This document shows positions 7,895 through 16,696 of a DNA stretch of 64,000 nucleotides, one piece after another (the first letter of the stretch is position 1; every line of letters begins with the position of its first letter). Source of the DNA: CAWDVK01 sp963805715 (GTDB taxonomy: Bacteria; Actinomycetota; Actinomycetes; Streptosporangiales; Streptosporangiaceae); contig CAWDVK010000018.1 in NCBI GenBank assembly GCA_963805715.1, forward strand, positions 124,001-188,000, given 5' to 3'. Both the position numbers and the translations under genes were made by a program. Under the pieces are notes generated by a model. That model saw only the letters and a list, made by a program, of their open reading frames with translations, was not told where the DNA came from and ran no database searches.

Positions 7895-9568
7895 ATGAGA
7901 CGCCTCAAGGTACTCGGGGTCATCGTCGCAGCATGCCTGCTGGCTGCCGGATGCGGAACCAGCAGCTCGTCATCGGGAGGCTCAGGGGCCGCCAGCGGCG
8001 TGCTGACCATCGACAACGAGAGCGGCGGGACCTGGACGTGTGACTTCAACCCGTTCAACCTGTCCTACATCTCCTACTCGCTCGGCCCGGTGTATGAGCC
8101 GCTGGCGTTCGTCAACACGCTGCAGAGCGGCAAGGCGACTCCCTGGCTGGCCACCAGCTGGACCTGGGGCGCCGGCAATAAGCAGCTCACCTTCACCATC
8201 CGCAAGGGCGTGAAGTTCAGCAACGGCGACCCGCTGACCGCCGCGGACGTGGCCTTCACCTTCAACCTGCTGAAGAAGTTCCCGACGCTGGACATCAACG
8301 CCATCTGGTCGGTACTGGCCAGCGTGACGACGCAGGGCTCGGACCAGGTCGTCATGACATTCAAGACCGTGTCGGTGCCGTCCTTCTACTACATCGCCGA
8401 CCAGGTCGGGATCGTCGACCCGGCCATCTGGTCCAAGGTCGCCAACCCGGTCACCTACCCGGACAAGAACCCGGTCGGCACCGGCGCCTACGTGGTCAGC
8501 AGCAGCACCTGCACCCCGCAGAACATCAAGTACACCGCCAGCAAGCATTACTGGCAGCCGGGCAGGCCCAAGGTCGGCACCGTCAACTACCCGGCGTTCC
8601 TCACCAATGACACGGCCAACACCTACCTGGCTAACGGCCAGGCCCAGTGGGGCAGCCAGTTCATCCCGAGCATCCAGAGCTTCTACCTGTCCAAGAGCCC
8701 GGACTACCACTACTGGTTCCCGCCAGTCGCGAACGTGAGCCTGTTCATCAACCTGACCAACCCGATCCTGAAGAACGTGGCTGTCCGCCAGGCCATGGCG
8801 TACGCGATCGACCGGCAGAAGGCGTCCAGCATCGGCGAGTACGGCTACGAGCCGGCCTCGAACCAGGCCGGGATCGTCACGCCGACCTTCGCCAGCTGGC
8901 TGAACACCTCGCAGGCCGCGGCGTACGGGAACAACTACGCCTACAACCCGGCCAAGGCGATCTCCATCCTGCAGAACGCCGGCTTCAAGCGGGGCTCGGA
9001 CGGCATCTTCCAGACGCCGTCCGGCCAGCCGCTGTCGTTCACGATCCTCAACAACGGCGGGTTCTCCGACTGGGTGGCCGCGGTGCAGACCATCCAGGCC
9101 AGCCTTAAGGCGGTCGGCATTCAGGTCACCCCGGAGAACCTGGCCGCCACCACCTATGAGTCTGACCTCTACACGGGCAAGTACCAGCTCGGCTACGACA
9201 GCGAGACCGGCGGCCCGACGCCGTACTTCGAGCTGCGGCAGTGGCTGTACTCGCCCAACTCCGCGCCGATCGGAACCGCGGCCGGCTCCAACTTCGAGCG
9301 GTACAGCAACCCGGCCACCGATGCGCTGATCAACGAGTACGGCGCGACCACGTCCGCGGCGATGCAGCACTCGATCGTGGACCAGCTGCAGAAGGTCATG
9401 CTGCAGGACGTGCCGGTGATCCCGGTGACCGAGGAGGTCGACTGGTTCCAGTACGACACCGGCAGCTTCAGCGGCTGGCCCACGCAGAGCAACCCGTACG
9501 CGCAGCCGGCTGCCTACAACTACCCGGACTGGGGCCAGGTGATGCTGAACCTCGCGCCGAAGGGATAG
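7895..9568 (+). CDS. ABC transporter solute-binding lipoprotein, family 5 (Dpp/Opp type)
   Basis: 557-residue extracytoplasmic binding protein anchored by lipid. ATG 7895 follows GGAGGG; the signal peptide ends in the lipobox LLAAGC with Cys20 as predicted lipidation site, followed by a Ser/Gly linker. The body has the family-5 pattern: GPVYEPLAFVN, LATSWTW, FTIRKGVKFSNGDPLTAADVAFTFNLL, then VRQAMAYAIDRQKA and a C-terminal lobe. The family was named for peptides but many actinobacterial and Thermotoga members bind oligosaccharides. The flanking kinases and GH4 enzymes argue for a sugar ligand. It heads the transporter part of the plus arm, separated from the permeases by a strong hairpin. Confidence 0.92.
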   Translation: MRRLKVLGVIVAACLLAAGCGTSSSSSGGSGAASGVLTIDNESGGTWTCDFNPFNLSYISYSLGPVYEPLAFVNTLQSGKATPWLATSWTWGAGNKQLTFTIRKGVKFSNGDPLTAADVAFTFNLLKKFPTLDINAIWSVLASVTTQGSDQVVMTFKTVSVPSFYYIADQVGIVDPAIWSKVANPVTYPDKNPVGTGAYVVSSSTCTPQNIKYTASKHYWQPGRPKVGTVNYPAFLTNDTANTYLANGQAQWGSQFIPSIQSFYLSKSPDYHYWFPPVANVSLFINLTNPILKNVAVRQAMAYAIDRQKASSIGEYGYEPASNQAGIVTPTFASWLNTSQAAAYGNNYAYNPAKAISILQNAGFKRGSDGIFQTPSGQPLSFTILNNGGFSDWVAAVQTIQASLKAVGIQVTPENLAATTYESDLYTGKYQLGYDSETGGPTPYFELRQWLYSPNSAPIGTAAGSNFERYSNPATDALINEYGATTSAAMQHSIVDQLQKVMLQDVPVIPVTEEVDWFQYDTGSFSGWPTQSNPYAQPAAYNYPDWGQVMLNLAPKG

Positions 9569-9580
9569 CGACACCGGGGT

Positions 9581-9610
9581 CCGGACGGCGCCAGCGCGGG
9601 CGCCGTCCGG
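9581..9610. terminator. Strong intercistronic hairpin after the binding-protein gene
   Basis: Perfect 12-bp stem (CCGGACGGCGCC and its complement) with the six-base loop AGCGCG, starting 12 bases after the binding-protein stop. A second small hairpin, CGGCCC/GGGCCG, lies at 9631-9647. There is no U-tract. This is the usual arrangement for mRNA stabilisation or partial termination that keeps binding protein in excess over permeases. Confidence 0.75.
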
Positions 9611-9681
9611 GCCCGTCGGGGTGACCGCTACGGCCCCTTGCGGGCCGCTGCCCGGTGAGCGAGCGTGAGGAGGACATTCCG

Positions 9682-9705
9682 ATGAGCATCAGGAGAACAG
9701 CATGA
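9682..9705 (+). other. Possible 7-codon leader peptide (MSIRRTA) coupled to the permease
   Basis: A mini-ORF with a strong GAGGAGG site 9 bases upstream encodes MSIRRTA and ends in ATGA, so its stop overlaps the ATG of the permease gene. The permease start itself has only AGGAG inside the mini-ORF. This looks like a device for translational coupling, or the mini-ORF start is incidental. Not verifiable from sequence alone. Confidence 0.35.
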
Positions 9706-10688
9706 ATTTTGTGCTGCGCCGCCTTGGCTTCTTCGCGCTGACCCTGTGGGTGGCGCTCACGCTCAATTTCCTGCTGCCCCGGCTGATGCCCGGAGACCCG
9801 GCGCTGGCCGTGATCGCCGGCCACAAGGGCGCGCTCAGCCCGACGGCACTGAAGGCGCTGACGGCGCAGTTCGGCCTGAACACGCACCAGAGCATGGTGG
9901 CGCAGTACTTCCGGTACCTGGGCGATGTCGCGACCGGCAACTTCGGCGTCTCGCTGACCACCCAGCCGGGAAACTCGGTCGGGCGCATCGTGCTCGACGC
10001 CATTCCGTGGACCCTCGGCCTGGTGGGGATCACCACCATCCTGGCCTTCGTGCTCGGCACCGGCATCGGCATTCTCGGCGCCTGGCGGCGCGGCGGGCGG
10101 CTGGATAGCGTCATGCCGCCGATCTTCGTGATCATGACGGTGATCCCGTACTTCTGGATCGGGCTGGTGCTGATCCTCTTCTTCGGGGTGAAGCTGCACT
10201 GGCTGCCGTACTTCTTCAGCTACGACTACACGCTGACGCCCGGCTTCAACTGGCCGTTCATCAGCAACGTGCTGGAGCACGCGATCCTGCCCGCCTTCAC
10301 GCTGCTGATCACCACCATCGGCACCTGGATCCTGACCATGCGCAACACCATGATCAGCACGCTGGCGGAGGACTACGTGCGGATGGCCAGGGCCAAGGGC
10401 CTGCCCGGCTACCGCATCATGCTCGATTACGCGGCCAGGAACGCGATCCTGCCCAACCTCACCGGCTTCGCCATGTCGCTGGGATTCGTGGTCGGCGGCG
10501 CGATCCTGATCGAGGAAGTCTTCAACTACCAGGGCGTCGGCTACCTGCTGCTGCAGGCCGTCGACAACGACGACTACCCGCTGATGCAGGCGCTGTTCCT
10601 GCTCATCACCGTGGCCGTGCTGGTGGCGATCCTGATCTCGGACATCGCCACGGCCGTGCTCGACCCGAGGACCAGGGGGGCGAGATAG
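9702..10688 (+). CDS. ABC transporter permease, DppB/OppB type
   Basis: 328-residue inner-membrane permease. It has the OppB-like N-terminal helix (RRLGFFALTLWVALTLNFLL), a large extracytoplasmic segment beginning RLMPGDPALAVIAG, and further helices including VGITTILAFVLGTGIGILGAW. The cytoplasmic EAA loop lies near EDYVRMARAKGLPGYRIMLDYAARNAILP. It forms the membrane channel with the next gene product and is energised by the two following ATPases. The start at 9702 overlaps a 7-codon leader ORF. Confidence 0.93.
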   Translation: MNFVLRRLGFFALTLWVALTLNFLLPRLMPGDPALAVIAGHKGALSPTALKALTAQFGLNTHQSMVAQYFRYLGDVATGNFGVSLTTQPGNSVGRIVLDAIPWTLGLVGITTILAFVLGTGIGILGAWRRGGRLDSVMPPIFVIMTVIPYFWIGLVLILFFGVKLHWLPYFFSYDYTLTPGFNWPFISNVLEHAILPAFTLLITTIGTWILTMRNTMISTLAEDYVRMARAKGLPGYRIMLDYAARNAILPNLTGFAMSLGFVVGGAILIEEVFNYQGVGYLLLQAVDNDDYPLMQALFLLITVAVLVAILISDIATAVLDPRTRGAR

Positions 10689-10690
10689 CG

Positions 10691-11710
10691 ATGGCCGCAC
10701 TCCCGGCGCCCGGCGGCGCCGGCCCCTCCGGCAGCGCCGGCGTCAGCGGCGATCCTGGCCGGCTGACCACGCAGACGCTCGCGCCGGCCGGCGGCCTGCC
10801 CTCGGCGGGCGGCGGGATATCGGGCGCCCGCTCGCTGCGCCGGATGGCCCGCGCCGTCACCTCCAACCGCAAGGCCACGGCCGGCACCGTGCTGCTGGTC
10901 TTGTTCTGCCTGGTCGGGATCTTTCCCGGTGTCATCGCCAGGGACAACCCGAGCGCCGAGATCTACCCAAGAAGCCTGGGACCGTCGGCGCAGCACCTGC
11001 TGGGGACCACGGCCTTCGGCCAGGACATGTTCGCCCAGGTGGTCTGGGGCACCCGGCCGGTGCTGCTGATCGCCTTCGGGGTCGGCCTCGGCGCCACCCT
11101 CATCGCGATGCTGATCGGAATAGCCGCCGCCTACCTTGGCGGGGCCTGGGACGGCGTGCTCAACCTGATCACCGACGTGCTGCTGGTCATCCCGGCATTC
11201 CCGCTGCTCATCGTGATCGGCAGCTACCTGCACGGGGCCGGCACCGGCGTGCTGATCGCCGTCATCACCCTGATCTCGTGGTCCTTCACCGCGCGCCAGC
11301 TCCGGTCGCAGGCGCTGTCGCTGCGCAACCGTGACTTCCTGCAGGCGGCCAGGGTCCGCGGCGAGCGCTCGCTCTACGTCATCGTGGTCGAGATCATCCC
11401 CACGATGACGTCCCTGCTCGTGGCCGCCTTCCTCACCAACGCGCTGTACGCGGTGCTGTTCTCCTCCAGCCTGCAGTTCATCGGGCTCGGCGACCCCAGC
11501 GTGACCAGCTGGGGCACCATGCTCTACTGGGCCGAGAACAACGAGGCGTTCCAGACCGGCCAGGCGCTCTGGATCATCGTCCCCGGCCTGTGCATCGTCG
11601 CCCTGGGCGCTGCCTTCGCCCTGCTCAACTACGCGTTCGACGAGATCGGCAACCCGGCGCTGCGGCCGGTCCGGAGCATGCGGAGGGTCAGTGTCAAGAA
11701 CGCTGAGTAG
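10691..11710 (+). CDS. ABC transporter permease, DppC/OppC type
   Basis: 339-residue second permease, starting 2 bases after the DppB stop. An unusually Gly/Ala/Pro-rich cytoplasmic N-terminus of about 50 residues precedes the OppC_N helix (KATAGTVLLVLFCLVGIF). Then come the GTTAFGQDMFAQVVWGTR motif typical of OppC/DppC, and the EAA loop region NRDFLQAARVRGERSLYVIVVEIIP. The 3' end overlaps the DppD gene by 20 bases, consistent with one operon and coupled translation. Confidence 0.93.
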   Translation: MAALPAPGGAGPSGSAGVSGDPGRLTTQTLAPAGGLPSAGGGISGARSLRRMARAVTSNRKATAGTVLLVLFCLVGIFPGVIARDNPSAEIYPRSLGPSAQHLLGTTAFGQDMFAQVVWGTRPVLLIAFGVGLGATLIAMLIGIAAAYLGGAWDGVLNLITDVLLVIPAFPLLIVIGSYLHGAGTGVLIAVITLISWSFTARQLRSQALSLRNRDFLQAARVRGERSLYVIVVEIIPTMTSLLVAAFLTNALYAVLFSSSLQFIGLGDPSVTSWGTMLYWAENNEAFQTGQALWIIVPGLCIVALGAAFALLNYAFDEIGNPALRPVRSMRRVSVKNAE

Positions 11711-12716
11711 CGGCCGCGCCGACATCGCTGGCCCGCCAGCGGGCGGCGCCATCCTGACCGTCCGCGACCTGTCCGCCGAGTACACCATGGACCGCGGCAC
11801 GGTGCTCGCGGTGGACAACGTCAGCTTCGAGGTCGAGCCCGGTGAGTTCCTCGGGATCGTCGGCGAGTCCGGCTGCGGCAAGTCCACCCTGCTGTTCGCG
11901 ATCGCCCGGCTGCTGCTCCCGCCGGCCGGCATCAGCGGCGGCAGCGTGCTGTTCAAGGGCCAGAACCTGGTCGGGCTCACCGACAAGCAGCTGGCGGTGA
12001 TCCGGTGGCGGGACCTGTCAGTGGTCATGCAGAGCGCGATGAACGCGCTCAACCCGGTCACCTCGATCGGGGCCCAGTTCGCCGACGCCATGCGGGCGCA
12101 CGGCGTGACCTCGAAGGCGGAGATCGCCGAGCGGTCGGCGGAGGTGCTGCGGATGGTCGGCATCGACCCGGTGCACCTGAAGAGCTACCCGCATCAGCTG
12201 TCCGGCGGGATGCGGCAGCGCTCCATGATCGCGATGGCCATGCTGTTCACCCCCGACCTGGTCATCATGGACGAGCCCACCTCGGCCCTGGACGTGGTCG
12301 CGCAGCGCTCGCTGATGATCCAGATCAAGGAGCTGCAGCAGCAGCTGGGCTTCGCCGTCATCTTCGTCACCCACGACATGTCCCTGGTCAGCCACTTCTC
12401 CGACCGGCTGATGGTCATGTACGCGGGGCAGATCGCCGAGCTGGGCGCGACCAGGCAGGTCTTCGACGCGCCGCTGCACCCCTACAGCTCCGGCCTGATG
12501 GAGGCGTTCCCCTCGATCCGCGGTCCGCGGGTGCCGCTGACCGGCATCCCCGGCAGCCCGCCGGACCTGGCCAGGATCCCGCCCGGCTGCCGGTTCGCGG
12601 CGCGCTGCCCGCAGGTGCTGGAGCGCTGCCACAGCACCACCGTCCCGCTGTACAGCGTCGGCGGGGTACAGGTCCGGTGCCTTCGGCACGCCAGCGCGGA
12701 GGTGCCAGGTGACTGA
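11691..12716 (+). CDS. ABC transporter ATPase, DppD/OppD type
   Basis: 341-residue cytosolic ATPase. GTG 11691 has CGGAGGG just upstream and overlaps the preceding gene. Walker A is GESGCGKST (58-66), the signature is LSGGMRQR (from 170), and Walker B is LVIMDEPTSALD (from 190). The H-loop is VTHDMSLV. The C-terminal oligopeptide/dipeptide extension with its Cys-rich motif (CRFAARCPQVLERC) marks the Opp/Dpp subfamily. It pairs with the next gene product to power import. Confidence 0.95.
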   Translation: MSRTLSSGRADIAGPPAGGAILTVRDLSAEYTMDRGTVLAVDNVSFEVEPGEFLGIVGESGCGKSTLLFAIARLLLPPAGISGGSVLFKGQNLVGLTDKQLAVIRWRDLSVVMQSAMNALNPVTSIGAQFADAMRAHGVTSKAEIAERSAEVLRMVGIDPVHLKSYPHQLSGGMRQRSMIAMAMLFTPDLVIMDEPTSALDVVAQRSLMIQIKELQQQLGFAVIFVTHDMSLVSHFSDRLMVMYAGQIAELGATRQVFDAPLHPYSSGLMEAFPSIRGPRVPLTGIPGSPPDLARIPPGCRFAARCPQVLERCHSTTVPLYSVGGVQVRCLRHASAEVPGD

Positions 12717-13773
12717 CCGCGCGGAGGCGCTGCACGGGCTGGGCGACCAGCAGGCAGCGCGGCAGCCCGGCGGGCCTGATAACGCTCCGCTGCTCGCGAC
12801 CGAGGGGCTGAGCAGGCACTTCAGTCTCGGCGGCGCGTTCAGGAAGCGCACTCTGCATGCCGTCGACGACGTCAGCCTGACCATCGGCGAGCGCGAGATC
12901 GTCGCCCTGGCCGGCGAGAGCGGCAGCGGCAAGTCGACGATCGCGCGGCTGCTCGCCAAGATCTACAAGCCGACCAGCGGGGAGATCTACTTCCAGGGCA
13001 GGCCGCTGTCCGCGCTCCGGTCCCGCGCCGACCTGCTCCGCTACCGGGGCGACGTGCCGATGGTCTTCCAGGACCCGTTCGCCTCGATCAACCCGGTGTT
13101 CCGGGTCTCGCACGCGGTGCTGCGCGGCCTCAAGCTGCACCGGCCCGAGCTGTCCGGCGCCCAGCGCCAGGAGGAGGCCGAGCGCGTCTTCACCGCCGTC
13201 GGCCTGAACCCGGCCGCGGAGGTGCTGCAGCGCTTCCCGCACGAGCTGAGCGGCGGCCAGCGGCAGCGGGTCGGTTTCGCCCAGGCGCTGGCCCTGCGGC
13301 CGAAACTGATCCTGGCCGACGAGCCGGTGTCGATGCTGGACGTGTCGATCCGGATCGGCCTGCTCAACCTGATGGCGCAGCTGCGGGACGAGCAGGGCGT
13401 GTCCATCCTCTACATCACCCACGACATCGCCAGCGCGCGCTACGTGGCCGACCGGCTGATCGTCATGTACGCCGCGCAGGTGGCCGAGACCGGGCCGGTC
13501 GAGGAGGTGCTGGCCAGCCCGAAGCACCCCTACACCCAGCTGCTGCTGTCCGCGGTGCCCGACCCGCGGGCCGAGCTGACCATCACCGCGGAGACCGACC
13601 GGGGCGAGCCGCCGCGGGTGATCGACCCGACGCCGGGCTGCCGGTTCCGCTGGCGCTGCCCGCTCGCCATCGACACCTGCCACCAGGTCACCCCGGCGCT
13701 CACCGAGCTAGCGCCGGGCCACCAGGTCGCCTGCCACGTCGCCCAGTCCGGCGCGGATGTGAAGGCCTTCTGA
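12709..13773 (+). CDS. ABC transporter ATPase, DppF/OppF type
   Basis: 354-residue ATPase starting with GTG 12709, overlapping the upstream ATPase by 8 bases and preceded by GGAGGTG. It contains Walker A GESGSGKST (69-77), signature LSGGQRQR, Walker B LILADEPVSMLD and H-loop THDIASARYVADR. A C-terminal CRFRWRCPLAIDTC cluster is again typical of Opp/Dpp. It completes a five-component importer (binding protein, two permeases, two ATPases). Confidence 0.95.
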   Translation: MTDRAEALHGLGDQQAARQPGGPDNAPLLATEGLSRHFSLGGAFRKRTLHAVDDVSLTIGEREIVALAGESGSGKSTIARLLAKIYKPTSGEIYFQGRPLSALRSRADLLRYRGDVPMVFQDPFASINPVFRVSHAVLRGLKLHRPELSGAQRQEEAERVFTAVGLNPAAEVLQRFPHELSGGQRQRVGFAQALALRPKLILADEPVSMLDVSIRIGLLNLMAQLRDEQGVSILYITHDIASARYVADRLIVMYAAQVAETGPVEEVLASPKHPYTQLLLSAVPDPRAELTITAETDRGEPPRVIDPTPGCRFRWRCPLAIDTCHQVTPALTELAPGHQVACHVAQSGADVKAF

Positions 13774-13789
13774 TAGTGAGGGAACGCGC

Positions 13790-15055
13790 ATGAAGCTCGC
13801 CGTCGTCGGCGGAGGATCGACCTATACCCCCGAGCTAGTGGACGGCATCGCCCGGCTGACCGGCGACATCAAGGTCACCGAGCTGGTCCTGGTCGACCCG
13901 GACGAGCAGCGGCTGGCCGTGGTCGGGCCGTTCTCCGCCCGGATCATGCGCCGCTACGGCCACCCGGCCGCGCTGCGCTGGACGACCAGCCTGGACGACG
14001 GGCTGGACGGGGCGGGCGCGGTCCTGCTGCAGCTGCGGATCGGCGGCCAGGCCGCCCGGCACCGGGACGAGACCTGGCCGCTGGAGTGCGGCTGCATCGG
14101 CCAGGAGACGACCGGCGCGGGCGGCCTGGCCAAGGCACTGCGCACCGTCCCCGTCATCCTCGATATTGCCGAACGGATCCGTCAGCGCGCAGCCTCGGAC
14201 GCCTGGATCATCGACTTCACCAATCCGGTCGGGATCGTGACCCGCGCGCTGCTCACCGCCGGCCACCGCGCGATCGGCCTGTGCAATGTCGCGATCGGCT
14301 TCCAGCGGGAGTTCGCCAGCCTGCTCGGCGTGGCGCCGGAGCAGGTCGAGCTCGATCACGCGGGCCTGAACCACCTCACCTGGGAGCGGGCTGCGCTGGT
14401 GGACGGCACCGACCGGCTGCCGGAGCTGATCGCCGCCTACGGCGGCGAGCTGGCGGAGCACACCGGGATGCCAGCTTCCGTTCTGCAAGAAACCGGGACC
14501 GTGCCGTCCTATTACCTGCGTTATTTCTGGGCGCACGACGCGGTCGTCGCGGAAGAGCGCGGGCAGCCGACGCGCGCGCAGGAGGTCGCGCAGATCGAGC
14601 GGGAGCTACTGGGCATGTACGCCGACCCGGCCCTGGACCGCAAGCCGGACCTGCTCGGCCAGCGCGGCGGCGCGTTCTACTCCGAGGCGGCGGTCGCGCT
14701 GCTGGCCTCGCTGGTCACCGACGCCAGGGACCGGCAGGTGGTGAACGTGCTCAACCGCGGCACGCTGCCGTTCCTGGCCGAGGACGCGGTGGTCGAGGTG
14801 CCGGCCATCATCGGCGCGGCCGGGGCCGAGCCGGTGGATGTCGCGCCGCTCGCCCCGCTGCTGCGCGGCCTGGTGGCGCACGTGTCAGCGTATGAGGAGC
14901 TGGCTCTCGACGCGGCGCTGCGCGGCGGCCGGGACCGGGTGGCCGCCGCGCTGCTGGCGCACCCGCTGATCGGGCAGTACGACCTGGCGAACCAGCTGGC
15001 CGACCGGCTGGTTGCGGAAAACGCGGCCTTCCTGCCGTGGGCCGGCGGCCGGTGA
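13790..15055 (+). CDS. Family 4 glycoside hydrolase, 6-phospho-beta-glucosidase-like
   Basis: 421-residue cytosolic GH4 enzyme, 16 bases after the transporter operon. The NAD-binding loop is MKLAVVGGGSTYTPEL. Family motifs are QETTGAGG (105-112), DFTNP (142-146), the metal Cys in GLCNVAIG (C165) and the metal His in GLNHLTW (H195). The CN form of the Cys motif is the one described for 6-phospho-beta-glucosidases, contrasting with CDTP in the divergent GH4 gene, so the two enzymes probably cleave different linkages or sugars. The stop overlaps the GTG of the next kinase gene (GTGA), so the two are translationally coupled. GH4 enzymes commonly need a phosphorylated substrate, which here must come from a kinase, since no PTS gene is present in the window. 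Confidence 0.92.
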   Translation: MKLAVVGGGSTYTPELVDGIARLTGDIKVTELVLVDPDEQRLAVVGPFSARIMRRYGHPAALRWTTSLDDGLDGAGAVLLQLRIGGQAARHRDETWPLECGCIGQETTGAGGLAKALRTVPVILDIAERIRQRAASDAWIIDFTNPVGIVTRALLTAGHRAIGLCNVAIGFQREFASLLGVAPEQVELDHAGLNHLTWERAALVDGTDRLPELIAAYGGELAEHTGMPASVLQETGTVPSYYLRYFWAHDAVVAEERGQPTRAQEVAQIERELLGMYADPALDRKPDLLGQRGGAFYSEAAVALLASLVTDARDRQVVNVLNRGTLPFLAEDAVVEVPAIIGAAGAEPVDVAPLAPLLRGLVAHVSAYEELALDAALRGGRDRVAAALLAHPLIGQYDLANQLADRLVAENAAFLPWAGGR

Positions 15056-16180
15056 GCGAGCCCCCGGCCGGTAGCGGGCCGCCGGCCAGCCGGCAGCAGG
15101 CCAGCGAGCCGGGCAGCACGGGGCTGGCCGCGATCCTGGCCATCGACGGCGGGAACAGCAAGACCGACGCGGCCCTGGTGGCCGCGGACGGGAAGGTGCT
15201 CGGGCAGGCCCGCGGCGGCGGCAGCAACCCGCAGGTCATCGGCATGGAACGGGCCATCAGGGCGCTGCGCGGGGTGGTCGCCGCCGCGGCCGCGCGGGCC
15301 GCAAGATGCTGGCCTGCAAGATGCTGGCCTGCAAGATGCTGGCCTGCAAGATGCTGGCCTGCAAGATGCTGGCCAGCACGGCGGCGCGCCGGTGGCCCGG
15401 CACACCTCGGCCTGCCTGGCCGGGGCCGACCTGCCCGAGGAGGAGGCCGAGCTCGGCGACCTGGTCCAGGGCTTCGGCTGGTCGCAGACCACCGCGGTGG
15501 TGAACGACACCTTCGCGGTACTGCGGGCCGGCCTGGACGACGATCCGGGCGCGCACTGGGGCGTGGCCGTCACCTGCGGCGCCGGGATCAACTGCGTGGG
15601 CGTGGCCCCGGACGGCGCGACGACCAGGTTCCTCTCGTTCGGCCCCGGGAGCGGCGACTGGGGCGGCGGCGGGGACATCGGCCCGGCGACGCTGTGGTGG
15701 GCGATCCGGGCCGAGGACGGCCGAGGGCCGCAGACGGCGCTGCGCACGGCGGTGCCCGCCCACTTCGGGCTGACCGAGGTGCGGGACGTCGCCATCAGCG
15801 TGCACCTGGGCAAGATCACCCATGACGACCTGTACGGGCTGACCCCGGTCCTGTTCGAGGTCGCGGCGGCCGGCGACCAGGTGGCCAGGGACGTGGTGAT
15901 CCGGCTGGCCGAGGAGATCGGCGTGATGGCGCTGACGGCGGCCCGCAGGCTGGGCATCGACGGGCTGGCGCTGCCGGTCGTGCTCGGCGGCAGCCTGCTG
16001 CGGGCCCGCGATGCCCTGCTGACTGGCGAGATCACCCGGCGGATCGGCGCCGCCGCGCCGGCCGCGATCGTGCGGATCGTGGACGCGCCGCCGGTGACCG
16101 GAGCCGCGCTGCTCGGACTCGACTACATCGGGGCCCCGGCCAGCGCCTACGCCCTGTTGCGCGCGGCCAGCCAGCCGTAG
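15052..16180 (+). pseudogene. BadF/NagK-type sugar kinase, frameshifted next to a 15-bp repeat
   Basis: Reconstructed, a roughly 375-residue ATPase of the BadF/BadG/BcrA/BcrD family, which includes N-acetylglucosamine kinases. The start GTG 15052 overlaps the GH4 stop. The first frame gives the phosphate loop LAIDGGNSKTDAALV and GGGSNPQVIG. It then leaves frame at about 15298-15303, directly before a five-copy 15-bp repeat. The second frame reads the repeat as LQDAG pentapeptides and continues with HTSACLAGADLP, VVNDTFAVLRAG, VTCGAGINCVG, DWGGGGDIG and VLGGSLL to 16180. The 1129-nt span implies one extra base or two missing. It probably phosphorylates an amino sugar or the intact disaccharide. 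True loss or an indel error cannot be separated here. Confidence 0.85.
15301..15375 (+). repeat. Five tandem 15-bp repeats inside the BadF-type kinase
   Basis: Units of GCAAGATGCTGGCCT, four exact and a fifth with one final mismatch. In the frame of the C-terminal kinase half they encode LQDAG repeated, an in-frame expansion in the loop before HTSACLAGADLP. In the N-terminal frame they read as Cys/Trp-rich nonsense, supporting a frameshift just upstream. Confidence 0.95.
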
Positions 16181-16290
16181 CGTGCCCTGCCCCGCCGCTG
16201 CCCCCCCGTGCTGCCCACTGCAGGCTACGTGGCTGTCGACTTCGGCGGGCGCGCGTCAGCCCGGCCCGGCCGGGGCGAGAATGCCGCTTA

Positions 16291-16332
16291 TCATCAAAGA
16301 GTGCCGGCTCGTCATCAAAGAGCGCCGGCTCG
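16291..16332 (+). repeat. Two adjacent 21-bp direct repeats upstream of a small membrane gene
   Basis: TCATCAAAGAGTGCCGGCTCG is followed directly by a copy with one change (T to C). The pair ends 30 bases before the GTG of the next gene. The two-turn spacing suits tandem binding of a regulator or a duplicated upstream segment. Confidence 0.6.
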
Positions 16333-16362
16333 CACGGCAGAGCCCGCCGTCAGCCGGATGGA

Positions 16363-16677
16363 GTGACGCATGCAACCACTGGCAATCTGCGCCGTCGCGC
16401 TCGCCGTCTCATGCTGGCGGGCGTCTCGGTCACGCTGATCATGACCCGGCGCGGCAAGCCTCGTCCCGGTGGCATCAATCGCTGGCAGCGTCACGGGACC
16501 ATCCCGCTGGGAGTGGCGGGCGCGACGCTGGCCCTGCTGTCGCGCGGCAGCGGGCAGTCAGCCGCCACGCATGCCGTCATCGCCGCCGTCGTGACCGTGC
16601 TGCTGGTCGCCGCCCTGCTGTGCGCGGTGGTGGGCGCGGCCAGCACGACGCGGCGCGTCAGCGGCGCCCGGCAATGA
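16363..16677 (+). CDS. Small membrane protein, unknown function
   Basis: 104 residues from GTG 16363 (GGATGGA upstream). A basic N-terminus (NLRRRARR) precedes one weak hydrophobic segment, a Gly/Arg/Trp loop, a stretch IPLGVAGATLALLS and a strong helix AVIAAVVTVLLVAALLCAVVGAA, with a basic tail. It could be two-helix. No family recognised. It lies convergent to the RNA methyltransferase, 19 bases apart. An alternative reading frame covers part of the region, so confidence is moderate. Confidence 0.5.
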   Translation: MTHATTGNLRRRARRLMLAGVSVTLIMTRRGKPRPGGINRWQRHGTIPLGVAGATLALLSRGSGQSAATHAVIAAVVTVLLVAALLCAVVGAASTTRRVSGARQ

Positions 16678-16696
16678 CCGGCCCGGCGCGGGACAG

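Noticed and set aside
7982..9574. 530-codon minus-strand frame opposite the binding-protein gene
   Set aside because: Same pattern of high-GC antisense shadow; the plus strand is a clear family-5 lipoprotein.
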